Shown one piece after another: positions 22,534 to 34,841 of a stretch of DNA of 64,000 bases. This DNA comes from Gongronella butleri (taxonomy: Eukaryota > Mucoromycota > Mucoromycetes > Mucorales > Cunninghamellaceae), in assembly GCA_025201375.1 (NCBI GenBank), contig JAIWZP010000019.1, positions 463,592 to 527,591 on the forward strand, written 5' to 3'. Each line of letters starts with the position of its first letter. Within the stretch, counting starts at the first letter, position 1. The notes beneath the pieces are model-generated. The model did not search any database and had not been told where the DNA came from. It saw nothing but the letters and a program-made list of their open reading frames with translations. The translations under genes and the position numbers were made by a program.

Positions 22534-24954
22534 ATGCTGTCGAGCCGTTTGTGTAGGGTACGGCCGTCTCCCTTTATATTGTGTGGACGCTCAAGGCTCT
22601 CGTTGACGCCACTGCGCCATTTTTCACTCGATGGGCATTCACTTGGCAATGGACTACGGCCGTTTCTGCACCATTCGTCTTTTACACGCGCTCACGAGGC
22701 CGCGGGCAGGTCGGTGTGCGCGCGTGTGAGCAGCAGCAAGTTGCATAGCTTCAGCGCGAGCGGGCGTGGGGTGATGACGCTGTTTGTATGGCGGCGGCGC
22801 GTGCATCGACGATTTTACACGTTTGGATCTGTGCTTTTGACACCATGCGCGATTGCGCGTGCGCAGGAGCATGAGCAGGACGAATTGATCTCGTCTGTGC
22901 ATGAGGGGACGCTCTTGTGGTCCGATTGGGTGCGGTGCATAGGCGTCTTTTTGGACGACTGGGTCTTGGAGCCACTTTTGACGCTGCGCCGCTTTGTCCA
23001 CATTGTGGTACTCTTTGGTCCCGTGCTGATCACGTCGCCCGCGCTGCTCATGGGCACCAAGGTCGACCACGACGAGACAACAGGCGCGCTCTGGTGGTAT
23101 GACTTTCTTGCCGATCAAATGGAAAGGGCTGGCCCGTCCTTTATCAAAGTAAAAAAAAAAAAAAAAGAAGGGAAAACAGGGAACAAAAAGGAAAAAAAAA
23201 GGAAATGGAGGTTGACGACTATTTTCTTTATCAAGCTAGCACAATGGATTGCGTCTCGGACGGATCTGTTTCCATATGGGTTGTGCCATCGATTGTCCAA
23301 GTTGCATTCAAATGTCAAGGCCCATTCGTTCAAACACACAAAAAAGGTGCTTGAGGCGGCGTTTGGGCGGCCGTTGGACGATTTGTTCCTGGAATTAGAT
23401 CCGGAGCCTTTAGGTGTGGGAGCCATTGCGCAAGTTTACAAGGCGCGGCTGCATCCACAGGTGATCACGGGCAATGATGAGATTTTACGTGATTTCTTGG
23501 TGGAAGACGAGGTGGTGACGGCGGATGCAGTGCACTGCACGCTTGCGGATGGCAAGGAAATCCAGGTGCGCACGGCGGTGGCCATCAAGGTGCTGCATCC
23601 AAAGGCTAAGCAATTGGTGGTGCGCGATCTCAAGATCATGGCGTGCCTGGCCACTATGCTCACATGGATTCCGTCGTTCCATTGGTTGTCGCTGCCGCAA
23701 GAAGTCGATGTGTTTGGAAAAATGATGATGGACCAGCTCGATTTACGCATCGAGGGCAAGCATCTGGAACGATTCCGCAGCCTCTTTGCAGACAACCCAA
23801 ATGTATGCTTCCCAAAACCCTACTTGTCCTTTACAAGCGAGCATGTCCTCGTTGAGGAGTACGAACTGGGCATCCCATTGGCCGTCTTTCTGCGTGACGC
23901 CGCTCAGGCAAGGCAAACAGGAGACCCCGCAGGCATCTTTGACAAAAAGATCGCCAGCATTGGTAATAAAAAAAAAAAAGAAAAAAACGCAAAAAAAAAA
24001 GGAAAAAAAAATTCACGATCGGCCCACATTGAATGCATTGCATTTCTCCCTCCCCTTTAGGTCTGTATGCCTTTTTGGTAAACATTTGCACCCCACACAA
24101 CCAAAGGAGAGGAACGCGTGCTTATTTCCTTCCTCCTTTTTTTTCACTAGTACATGCTTATTGTGTACAATTTCATCCACGCTGATCTCCATCCTGGCAA
24201 CATCATGATCCGCTTTTACAAGCCATCGGCGCATCATCCTGTGCAAAAGGCACTGTCCAAGCTCAAGCACCAAGATCTCAAGGATGATGGCGATCTGGCC
24301 GTGTTGCGTGTACGCGATGTGGAGGACGACAAGGACGAATTGAAGCTGCGCACTGAGCTGTCGCGATTAGAGGAGGAAGGGTATGTGCCGCAGTTGGTGA
24401 TGATCGACGCGGGGTTGGTCAACGAGCTCAACGACGCGAATCGGCGCAATTTTCTGGATTTGTTCATGGCGATTGCGCAATTCGACGGATTCCAAGCAGG
24501 CAAATTGATGATTGAGCGATGCCAGAGCCCCGAGCACGTGATCCACGGCGAGCTGTTTGCACTGCGCATGCAGCGCCTGATCCTGGGCCTCAAGGAGCAC
24601 ACGTTCCATCTGGGTGCCGTGCGCATTGGCGATTTGTTGAGCGAAGTCCGCGACATGGTGCGCGCGCACCACGTCAAACTCGAGGGCGACTTTATCAACG
24701 TGGTTGTCGGCATCATGTTGCTCGAGGGCATCGGACGTCAATTAGACCCGGGCCTCGATTTATTCAAAAATGCATTGCCCGTCCTTCGCAAGTACAGCAT
24801 CCAGGACGGCGGACGCCACACATTGCAGGGCATGCGCGACGTCCAGGAACATGGTGTCAGCACGCCCCATTGGATTAAGGTCTGGATCTTCCTCGAGCTC
24901 CGCAATTGGCTCACCCGCAGCACTCGCGATAATGAATGGCTGCAAATGTGGTAA
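22534..24954 (+). CDS. Mitochondrial ABC1/ADCK (ADCK2/Cqd1-like) protein
   Basis: UbiB/ABC1 atypical kinase-like protein, probably of the mitochondrial inner membrane and linked to coenzyme Q or lipid handling. Exons 22534-23148, 23236-23962, 24061-24077 and 24151-24954 join in phase to 720 residues. The start gives an Arg/Ser-rich presequence (MLSSRLCRVRPSPF). Motifs: FIKLAQWIASRTDLFP at the first junction (K-x-x-Q extension), VGAIAQVYKA (Ala-rich nucleotide loop), VAIKVLHP (Lys), LVEEYE, FIHADLHPGNI (catalytic-loop equivalent), and VMIDAGLV (metal-binding D-x-G). The 17-nt third exon supplies LYAFL before the HADLHPGN block; without it the domain is incomplete. A ~70-residue charged insert lies between HPGN and the DAG motif, as in ADCK2-type members. 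Confidence 0.9.
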
Positions 24955-25105
24955 AGAAAAAGTGCCCCTCACCCCCTCCTTTTTTTTTTTTCTTTGGGCA
25001 ACTCATTCATTCATTTTTTTTTTTCATTTGTTTGTCCCCTTTCTCTCTAGTGATATCCTCTGCTTCAACAATTAGACGCGTCTTTGTTTGTTTGCGCTCC
25101 AAGCT

Positions 25106-25136
<31 letters not shown>

Positions 25137-26545
25137 GTTTACGCTTCGCATTGCTTCCCATTGTCTCAATACATTTCCCAATTCATAGATTTTCATCATG
25201 AAATGCTTTGGCAAATTATCTTGCATTTTGCGGGTCAAGGGCGCATCTCTCACTCTCTCACTCTCTCTCACTCTCTCTCTCTCTATTTTTTTCCTCTTTC
25301 CATGGCTATGCCGATGGATTCCCATTCTTGGTCTGTGCATGCAGCCAGGTTACAAGATGGAGAACCCACTTTACAGCGAGGTCGTGTGACTCTTGGTTTG
25401 ATTGTGCGCGCTAAAGAGAGTGTTTTCTCCTTATTTTTAGTGTGTTGTGTGTGTTTGTTGTGTTTTCATGCGCCACAAACCATCGGAGTACCTGGCATTG
25501 AAAAGCGAGCGTGCGGATGCGTGTCCATGCCAACGAAATGCAGCCTGTAACATGTGATGCGGTGGAGCAACAGTGGCAACCTCATTTTCTCGCTCTTGAA
25601 TGGGACCTGTCAACGACAATGCATCTTCTCCTCCCCCATTCCTCTCTGTCTGTCTCTCTCTCGTCTCTAGGCTTTCTGGGCTGCTCCAGGCACACGCGCA
25701 CCATTGTCCTCTTTTTTTTTTTTTTTTTCATGCGCACTGCGTGGGCGCACCTTTTTTTTTTTTTTTTTTTTTTTGACGTGCGATTTCTCTCGTACAACCA
25801 CAAACAAACAATATAAAGACAGTGACAGTTGGTGCGCGCCGTTACACCAGCCGCCCAAAAGCGACAAGGAACCGTGGAGAAGCGCGCGCGACCAACAGTA
25901 CGAGCGAAAGTCCATTTTTTGCCTGGCGCTGGAGCAAAGCGCGACCAAGGCCAAATGAAATACAAAAGGAACAAATGCATCATCGACTCATGCGTCCAAA
26001 GGAACACCACGCGTTGGAGATCGGCCCGACGCACCCAGAAAAAAAAATCTCTCTCATTCAGGCCATTTTATCTCATTCTGTGTCCTTTTTTTTTCTTCGT
26101 GGAGCAAGGGAGAAAAACAGAGGCCCATGAATTGACCTCTTTCTGCGCTTTAATCAAAATTTATTGTATGATCACGAGTGACAGGGAGGCCCCATTTTAT
26201 GAAAAAAAACAAAAAAAAAAAACAAACTGGCCCCTTTCCCCCCTTATTTTTTCGAAATTAGGGAGAGACAACGTTTCTGTGTGTGCTTTGTGTGTGTGCC
26301 CAACTCAATCTATTTTTTTTTCCCTTGCCTCAGATAAGGCAAGGCTAAAAAAAGGACAAAAGCAGGCAGGCAAGCCTGCATTTATGCATTTTAGAGATGC
26401 TTGTGGGTGATTCCAATTCTTTTCTTTTCAGCGTCTCCTCTCCTTGCCCTTTTTTTTCTCGCTCATCTTTCGCTTTTCTTCTCATTTTTTTCATATTTTG
26501 CGTGTTGTTTTGTTCTTTTTCGTCCTTCCTTCTTCTGAATAGACT
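24955..26545. other. Long spacer, no gene seen
   Basis: 1.6 kb of low-complexity DNA: T-runs of 20 or more (for example 25111-25136 and 25752-25774), a CTCTCA/CTCT microsatellite at about 25245-25286, and C/T-rich tracts leading into the RhoGAP ATG, which probably form its 5' UTR. Frames found here are fragmentary. Confidence 0.45.
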
Positions 26546-29500
26546 ATGTCCACAAAGGTAGTGCCATTGACGGCCATGGCAGCATCTTCGACCCCGGCAT
26601 CGACAACGACGACGGGGACCACCTTGGACGAGCTGACGAGCCTCAATGCGGAATTGTGGAGTATTGTCATGAGACAGCGCGTCGATATTCAGGATCTTGA
26701 AACCGCGCTGCAACAAATGACACGCGAACGCGACGCGCTGCTTTCCCAGCAGCAACATCAACAGCAACATCAACAGCAAAGGCAAATGCAGGACTCAATT
26801 CAGCCATTGAAGCCGTCGCAATTGGAAAAACACGATTTACCATTGTTTCCGACCACGACCCAGCCAAGGAGGAGCAGCGATACAACATTGACAACAGACG
26901 AAGCTCCACCGACGCCGCAGAGCAGCCATTGTGTCGTGACGGGATCAACTTCCTCCATGTTTTCTCCTGTGCCTCCGCGGTCTCCTTACCGGATAGAACA
27001 TGTGGCCGCTACTGCTAGTGCTGCTAATGCCGCTAATGCTGCTCATGCTGCTAATGCAGCTGCTGCTACTGCTGCCGCGGTCGCGGCCGGTGCGGCTGCG
27101 CTGCCCACCACGCCGGTACATGCCATTCTAGACAATGATGCGCAATTGTTTGCCAAATACCAGCAAGCCGCACGACAAAGCGAGCGCACCTCCTCAAATC
27201 ATTCCTCCTTGTCGCCATCTTTCCCCCCTGGCCATGGCACCGACCCGAATTCGGCTTCTAGGCAACAACAACAGCAGTTGCGACGAATGGGGTCGCATCC
27301 GCAGCTCCATCCCCACCAACAACAGCAACCACTCAGCGCCAGCGCCGCCTTTCTCGCCGACAAGACAATCAATGTCCAAGATCATACCCTCCACACCAAT
27401 GCCAAGGGCCAGGAAGTCATGGCATTGGTCATCGCACTCCAACCCTCCACAGGCTCACGCGACATCATCTGGCGAATTGAAAAAACCCACTCTGATTTGC
27501 TCATGCTCGATCGTTCAGTAAGAAAATACTAAAAGACAAAAAAAAAAGGGGGGGGGTTGAAATCCGCTCACGCTTTCCCCTGAGTCTAGCTTCGTCGTGT
27601 GTACCCATCTTTGAGCGACCGCATGGACAAATTGCCAGACAAGTCATTGTTCAATGCGCATTCTTACTCAAAAATCCAGCAAGCCATGGTAAAAAAAACA
27701 CAAAAGAAAAAAAAAAAGGAGCACCTCCTTTGTGTGTTCTCCCGAGCTTTCCCCTCGCTTTCTTTCCCTCCCTCCCCCGTCTTTCCCCTCGTTTTCGCTT
27801 CACGTTGCCCATGACCCGGATGCTTTCTTGTCCCACAATCGGATCCAAATGCGCTTTTCTCATCATCCCTGGCTCCCCCCTCCCCTCCTCTTTCTAATGC
27901 CGCCTCCTTTTATCGACCATGGTTGATGTCACACGCACCCATTTGACACGCGCTTTTTTTTCATTTCTTTAGATAGCCACGGAACGATACCTTTCCACCC
28001 TGTTACACATCTCATACCCAGATCCTTATGATCTTATCCAATTCCTGTCGACTGGCATTGCGCAGAAACACGCCTCACGCGATCCAAATCAGCAGGTAAT
28101 TCGTTAAAAATGACAACGGCTGCGGCTCGCCCCCTAGATGACTAACGTCTCCCCCCCCTTTTCCTCAATTTTTATTTTTTCTTCTTTTTTTCTTGTCATG
28201 GACGCGAATCAGACGCACGCCAAGCAAGGCTACCTGCTTCAATGCGAAAAGGATGATGAAAACACGTTCACACCACGCTATTTCACCCTCGACGGCGCCA
28301 CATTGACATGTTACCAGCAGGTAAAATACCGTTTTTTTTTTAAAAAAAAAAATGGCGGGTCTTTTGTCGCTCTAATTCGTGTATTATTATTATTTTTTTT
28401 TTAATAGGTGGGTGCGGCCAAGCTATATGCGATTGATTTGCGGCAGGTGCAGCTCGAGGTGCAGACAAACAAAAAAAAGAGTTTGACGCTTGTCGACACT
28501 AAGCGCACAACGAGAGACGACGCGGTGCATCCTCTGTGGACACGACTGCATTTGCAGGGCAGCACCGACAGGGAGACTGACGACTGGTTGCAGGTTTTGC
28601 AGCCATTGACACTGCCCACGCACAAAAAGTCGGCACTTTCGCTACCGCCGCCATGTTTGCCACCAATTTCATCGGCACCAGCAACTTTTTCGGCCCCTGG
28701 CGCGTCCTCGCCGCCTGGCACGCACCAGCAGGGCCAATTTGCCACGCGCGACCACATTCCGACGCGTGCATCGCTGCCACACAGATCAAACTCGGATACA
28801 TCGCTTTATCCAGGCGATAAGCTGTATTCGCAGCCCTTGGGTGCCGCCAGCATGGACGAGACGGGCCCCATCCTCATCACGTCCGCGCACCTGCGCCAGC
28901 GCTCAAGCGTCGACTCGGCCATGTACGTTCGAAACACAGAAAATGAACATAAAAAGAAGAAAACGAACAGACGCACCTTTTGGCCGCGCAAAATATTCTC
29001 GTCGGCGAACAACAATGCCAACGCCAATGCCGCGGCGGCAGCGGCGGCAAGCCATCAACCGCCATTGTCGTCGTCCTCTTCGACCGCGTCGTCGTCGGTC
29101 GCGTCTTCGCCTCAATCGCATGGCGGTGGTGGCATGCTGCGCCACTTTTTGTCACGGCACTCGAGCGACGAAGTCGCGCGCGACTTGCAAAACAAGGACA
29201 ATGGACCGTGCACACCCGTGTTTGGCGTCTCGCTTGAAAAAGCCATCCGCATCTCCAAGATTTCTGAGAAATACGAATTGCCTGCTATTGTCTATCGCTG
29301 CATCGAGTTTCTCGAGACGAAAAACGCCATCTTTGAGGAAGGCATCTACCGCCTAAGTGGCTCGGCCGTCAAAATCAAGAGTCTTAAGCGCGAGTTTGAT
29401 CTTTGTAAAGTTTTTTTTTACTTTTTACCCATTTTTTACGTGTACTCACTCTCCAATCTCTCTGGTTATCTTTTTTTCAGTGGGCGATATCAATCTGCTG

Positions 29501-30509
29501 GCGTCTCCCTCCCATCAGGATTGCGACATTCACGCCATTTCGGGATTGCTCAAGCTGTGGCTCCGCGAATTGGATGATCACGTCTTGACCAACAAACATT
29601 ACCTCGAATTCATGTCCGTCATGCGTAAGTTGCGTCAATTCCCCAGCCCCCAAAAAAAGAAGCATCATCTCACGTGTTTTTTCATCGTTTTTCCCTTTTT
29701 ATACAGATGCCACAGACCAAAAGGCAAGTGTACAGGAATTGGGCCGTCTGGTGTCGCTGTTGCCGTTGCCCAATTACACGCTGCTGCGCACGCTGTGCGC
29801 GCATCTGCATCGCGTGGTGCAAAATGCCGACATCAACAAGATGAATTTGCGCAACGTGGGCATTGTGTTTTCGCCGACGCTTGGCATCCCCGCAGGCATC
29901 TTTTGCCTGTTCCTCAGCGAGTTTGACTACATCTTTTGGACAGAGAGTAACCCGACCATGGACCCCACGTGGGCACCTGCCGCTGAAAAAGCCGCCAATG
30001 CCACACCCAATGGTGAAACGACGCCTGCAGAGCAGCAAGACGCGCAAAACGAAACACCATTGTCGTCGTCATCCTCGTCGTCGTCATCATCATCGTCCAC
30101 TGGCGCAGACACAGCCACCGCGTCGCCAGAAAATGGTCTGAAACAAGACGCGAGTGAAATTCAGCCAGGTTCGGTTCAGCCGCGCCGCCGACGCGTCCAA
30201 TACCTGCAGCAAAATGGCCGCTGCAACCGCAACAGTGTCCAGTACGCCGATGGTGCCCCAGAGAGCATCGTCGGCATGGAAACAGGTAAAAGAAAAAGGA
30301 AAAAAGAAAAGAAAGAAAAAGGAGCGCTTTTTTTGACATTTCCCCGCACCGCAGGCATCAAGATTCAAGACCAATTGGCCGATCTCCAGGACCTGTCGTG
30401 TGATGACGCGTGCAGCCAACAGGAAGAAGACTCGCTTTTCCAGTCGCCCAGTCAATCCAGTAGCTTGGAAACCTGGCGGATTGCGTGCGGGTCCACCCAT
30501 TCCAAGTAG
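26546..30509 (+). CDS. Bem3-type Rho GTPase-activating protein (PX-PH-RhoGAP)
   Basis: Stimulates GTP hydrolysis by a Rho/Cdc42 GTPase at membranes, hence polarity and septin control. Eight exons (26546-27517, 27590-27688, 27973-28095, 28213-28320, 28408-29404, 29481-29624, 29707-30285, 30355-30509) join in phase to about 1058 residues. Order: N-terminal coiled coil (LNAELWSIVMRQRVDIQDLE); Gln/His- and Ala/Asn-rich disordered tracts; PX-like domain (IIWRIEKTHSDLLMLDRS to YPDPYDLIQFL); PH domain (KQGYLLQCEKDD, RYFTLDGATLTCYQ to DDWLQVLQ); disordered Ser-rich linker; RhoGAP domain (FGVSLEKAI, arginine-finger EEGIYRLSGS, LLKLWLRELDDHVL, NLRNVGIVFSPTL); and a Ser-rich tail. This PX-PH-RhoGAP order is that of Bem3. 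A poly-Ser run follows the GAP domain. Confidence 0.92.
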
Positions 30510-30786
30510 CCCTTCCTTTTTTATTTTCGTATCTATGATAGCAGAATTCGCTAATGATTAGCTCGTATTTTATCTATTCTTTTATTGATTTTCTTTTCTT
30601 TGCCTGTCCATACATTTCCCCTTTTCCCATTCCTTTATTTTTAGCCTTTTACCCTCCCCCTCCCACCATTTACACGTTATTTAAAATACAAATCTCTGCC
30701 AATGGGCCGTCTTTGTGGCAGCCCCAATGTCCATTTTTTTTCTTCAAAAAGCTATTGAAAAGAGGGAATGATAATTTTATATGATT

Positions 30787-33119
30787 TTATAATGACTGCT
30801 GAAGGGACAAAAGGCGCTCTTGAAGAATGGCAACCTCTCTGGAGTAATGCAGTAAAATTCGGTGCTGATTGTCCATGATGGCAACAATGTCTGCGTGTGG
30901 GACGAAAAAAAAAGGTGAGAACACTGCCCTTTTTTTTTTTTTTTTGCTGATTTTTTTTTTACCTTGGGGCGAGTTTTGGTGTATGTGCGTGGCATTGTTG
31001 ATGGCCATCTGGATGTCTTGCATGGTCTTTTTGTAGAGCATGAGTCGTTCATGCAGACGCGGCGCGAGGCGGGCAAAATAGTCGCCGTCTTCCGTGTACC
31101 CAAAGAGCCAGGGCGTCATTCCGGCGCTGTTGCCCTTTGACGCCTCCAGCACGGACCGCGCGTCGGCAAAGAATCGATCGTGTTCCTTTTGTGTTGCAAA
31201 GAGTTCTTCGCACTGCTTGAGCTGCATATCCAGGCTTGTCTTCAAGGTATCCAATTTCTAAAATAAAAAAAAGCGCGTCAACATCCATTTTTTTTCTTTT
31301 TTTTTTACACAAATAAAATTTACTTGGCGGAGCGCGTGGATGGCCTGCTGGTCTTGCTTGGTGGCCTCGGTGCGTTTGGGTAACATGTGCTTCAACAGAT
31401 AATCACATTTTTGCGCCTCCGCCTGCATATGTTCTTGCAGCATGTCCAATTCGGCGCGTGCCTGCTCAGGCAGCTCCATGTACCGCGTCGTCGCGTAAAT
31501 ATTGTCGATGCGGAAGTTGGTATGGCTGACAATCTGCTGCGGTTGCCTGCTCGTTGCAAAAAAAATGAAAAAATCCATGAATTTCATGCTTTTTTCACCC
31601 ATTCTTTTTTTTCCCATGAAACTTACTGCAGACCCGTGATGTAAGGAAGCAGAACGGCGGCGCCGATCTGCGATGGTGCGGCGGTGGCCTGCTGTTGAAG
31701 TTCTTGCATGACTTTGTCGAGAGAAAAGATATTTGGTTGCGGTGGTGCGACAATGGCGGGCACGGTGGCCGTTGTGGTGGCTGACGACGACGATGCAGGC
31801 GTGAATGAGAACGCGGGTGTGGCTTTGGAAGTGGCAGTGGACGATGCGGGTGCAGCGGCGGCGGTAGAGGTGGCTGGCGTGCTGGTAGAAGTGGATGTGG
31901 TCATGGCGCCGGGCAATTTGAATGAAAACGAGGATGTCGATGTGGTTGCGGCCGTCGACGTAGCAGGGGCAACAGCGGTCGATGACGCGGCAGGCGCATT
32001 GGTCGTGGCACCGGCAGGTTTGAATGTGAAAGCGGGGATGGCGGGAGCCGCGGCCGCGGATGTGGCTGTCGTGGCAGCAGTGGACGTCGCTGGCGTGGAT
32101 CCAGGGAACGTAAAGGCCGGTGTGGTGCCCGTGGCGGCTGTTGTTGCTTGTGCCGATGCGGCGGAAGTCGCGGTTGGCGCGGCATTGAAGCTAAAAGGCG
32201 ACGATTTGGGCGGCTGGTTATTGAGTGTGCTTGTGGTGGATGTAAACGAGGGCGCAGGCGAGGCAGCAAGGCTGCTGGGGGCCTTGATGGAGAAACCTGC
32301 AAACGCGGAAGTCGATGCGGCAGGCGTTTGTGCGGCAGCAGGCACAGCAGGTGCTCCAAACCCAGAAATCGCAGGAGTCGTGGTCGATGGTTTGCCAAAG
32401 GCGCTCACAAGACCCGTCATGGCGCCTGCGGCGGCGGCAGGTGCAGCGCTGGACCCCGAGGGCGCGGCACCAAACGTGAATCCGCCGGTTTTCGGGGAGG
32501 ATGGCGCGGGCGATCCAAATGTGATGGCGGGCGAGCCTGTTGTCGACGCCGGTTTCGGCGCATTGAACGCAAAGGCCGATGGCGACGGTGCGGCAGCCGG
32601 TGCCGCGGATGCAGCAGGCTTGTTAACATGGCCAGGGCCGAATTGGAAAGAAGGTGCGGCGGGCGACGCAGGCGGTTGTTGCTGCATCGCCGGATTCGTG
32701 GGTTGGAAAGTGAAAACCGATGAAGCCGTCGCCGTGGCGGCCGGCGACGATGGCGTCGAATTGGCCGTGTCCGAGAACGTGCGACGCATTGTCGATGGCG
32801 TATTGGCCGGCGGCAACAGATCCGTCAAATTGCGCCGGAACGATGGCGATGATGGCACCGACGACGAGCCTCCCTGTTGCGGCCCAAACGTTGGGCTCGA
32901 AGGCGCGCTTCCAGGCAGCTGCAATGGCGAATTCGGCACATTCACACCCGTGGGCATCTGAAACGTGAAATTGAACGACGTCTCCTTCTTGTTGCTGCGC
33001 TTACTACTAATTAAACAATGTCAGACACGCACGCACACACCATGGAACGATCTTTGTTTGCACCCGCCTCGCCCATCTACTAGCCCTGATCCCGCTTCCC
33101 CTCAAAAACACCCAAACAT
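30787..33119 (-). CDS. FG nucleoporin, Nup49/Nup58 family
   Basis: Central-channel nucleoporin of the Nsp1 (Nup62) complex. The large exon (33003-31629) encodes ~440 residues of Ala/Ser/Thr/Pro-rich sequence with many FG-type units (FTFG, SAFG, GFGAP, FNAPK, FKPAG). It then enters a conserved C-terminal part: NIFSLDKVMQELQQQ, IDNIYATTRYMELPEQA, a coiled coil through YLLKHMLPKR, KLDTLKTSLD, RSVLEASKG, FARLAPRLHERL, and IVAIMDNQHRI. Four introns follow. A short first exon is unresolved: ATG TTT GG at 33119-33112 splicing to 33003 fits phase 2 and gives MFGKRSN, so the start is tentative. Assignment to Nup49/58 rather than Nup54/57 is from motif pattern. A tandem FG-less paralog lies directly upstream. 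Confidence 0.75.
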
Positions 33120-33653
33120 GCCCTTTTTAAACCAAACTCCACATTTTTCACCTCTTGGTTGCCTTTTTCACGCGTGCTCGTGTTACGGAAACCTCTACGT
33201 TACCTCATCGAATATCAACACAGCAATGGAGAGAGAGAGAAAGAGAGGGAGAGAGGGAAAAAAAAAAAAAAAAAAGGGAAAAAAAAAAAAAAAAACAGAA
33301 AGTTGCAAAGAAGCGTGTTTGCCTTGATCAAAAAAAAAGTCAGCCGCCAGCCACATCCAGCCAATCAGAGCGCTTAGCCGCGGAAGTTCATTGAAAGGGG
33401 CCAAAAAGTGACAAGCGCGCCCATCGCACCACAGGATCATCTCGTTTGCATGAATTGAAACGCGCATTTCTTCTTCTTTTTTTTTTTTTTACTGATGAAA
33501 AATGGGGGTGGGGACAACAATGGAGGCATTGCGCTGCAGATGTTGCTCATTTCAAATGGTGATGCGCGGAAAGAGGAAATGTGAAAGAAAAAAAGTGAAA
33601 AAAGTGACTAGGAAAGACGATGCATGAAAAAAAAAGGGGGAAGGGAGGCGGGA
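33120..33653. other. Spacer between nucleoporin paralogs
   Basis: A 534-bp spacer with a GAGAGA/GGGA purine microsatellite (about 33226-33258) and two A-runs of more than 17 that follow it. It should hold the promoter of the downstream FG nucleoporin and the 3' end of the paralog. No gene is seen. Confidence 0.45.
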
Positions 33654-34841
33654 CTAATTTGAGTAATTTGAGGAAAGTTCCTCGACTTGTTGGTGGAAGA
33701 GCATGATCTGACTGGCAAGCGCCATGCTCACTTTAATTTGATTCTCCAAAACGCTCATGACATCTTTTGAAAAAGGAAAAAAAAAAAAAGTGAGATCCCC
33801 AACCGCCTGGTTGTTTTTGTTGGATGTACCTTGGTCATTCGTGGTTTGTGCATTCTTTTTCGACTGGATCGCGGCGTGGATGTCGTCAATGGCTCGTTCA
33901 TAGCTCGCCATTTGCTTTTGGAGCCTCTCGGCAAGACCAATAAAGTAATTGATCTCGGTCCCATGGCAAAAATCCCATTTTTCAGATCGAGGGTCCTTGC
34001 TAGCCTCCGCCACAAGCATCGCGTCCGCCATGTAGCTGTCATTCCGCTTTTGCTCGTCCATCAAGCTGCTGATCATCTGCTGCTGCGCGCCCAATTGAGT
34101 CTTGGTAATGTCCACCATCTAAAAAGTGAGAAATAGGTAAAAAAACAAAAAAAAAACACGCGTCAGGATAAATGGCACCATCTTGCATGAATGCGTCCTT
34201 GCACGTGCCTGCATGAGCTTGCCTAGGGCGATTTGCTCTTGGTTCATCTCCTCCTCGCGGAGCGGGAACATGTTGGTCGCGATGTGATGAGCCATTTTGA
34301 TCTCGTTTTGAATCAATGACTGCTGAGCTTCAAGCGCCGTGCGCGCGTCCAAAGGCAGCTCCTTGTAGTGCGTAGTCTCGCGGATGCTGCGGGGGTCAAG
34401 TATCCTATGATTGGGTAAAAAAAAAAATGGACAATGAGCCCGCGCTTCGTTCTCGCCTGTTTTATTAGCTTTACTCAGATGGCTGCTGGATAAGGGCGAC
34501 ATTGAAACGATCTGGAACGGTGTGGGCTTGCATGTCGGCGAGCACACTCTCGAAAGAAAATATGTTTTGCGGCGCAGGCGTCAGAAGCGGAGGGCCAGGC
34601 GGCGCATCCGGGCGGAAGGGAGATATGTCAAAGTTGAGATGACTCCATTCACGATGAATGCTGAAAAAAGGGAGCGGTAAAATGGACGTCAAGAAACGGC
34701 GACCACAAACATGAAGCAAAAAAGTGAGCACAACCTTGTCACGACTCGAAACACGCCTGTTCAACAACGCTCGCAGGCCTTATTGGCCGATCCATCCACT
34801 TACTTGGCATTGGATTTGCCTTTGCCTTTGTGACTGACCAT
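33654..34841 (-). CDS. FG-less paralog of the Nup49/58-type nucleoporin
   Basis: Five or more exons starting at the ATG at 34841 (MVSHKGKGKSNA; exon 1 34841-34804, exon 2 34660-34475). The protein matches only the C-terminal, complex-forming half of the neighbouring nucleoporin: NIFSFESVLADMQ, IRETTHYKELPLDAR, HIATNMFPLREEE, DITKTQLGAQQQ, AEASKDP, FIGLAERLQKQM, and VMSVLENQIKV align with its NIFSLDKVMQELQ, ATTRYMELPEQAR, LLKHMLPKR, LKTSLD, LEASKG, FARLAPRLHER, and IVAIMDNQHRI. Intron positions agree. The ~430-residue FG domain is replaced by ~40 residues (DISPFRPDAPPGPPLL). The fourth exon fits the paralog only if its intron uses a GC donor (CAG/GCACGT). Probably a structural Nsp1-complex subunit without transport-factor binding. 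Confidence 0.75.

Noticed and set aside
25242..25290. CTCTCA-type array considered as a CRISPR or satellite repeat
   Set aside because: It is a simple dinucleotide microsatellite without spacers; CRISPR arrays are not expected in a fungal nuclear genome.
31708..32961. 417-codon plus-strand open frame
   Set aside because: It is antisense to the nucleoporin FG exon. The Ala/Val/Asp-rich composition is the mirror of Ala/Ser/Thr codons in a GC-rich repeat, with no family features.
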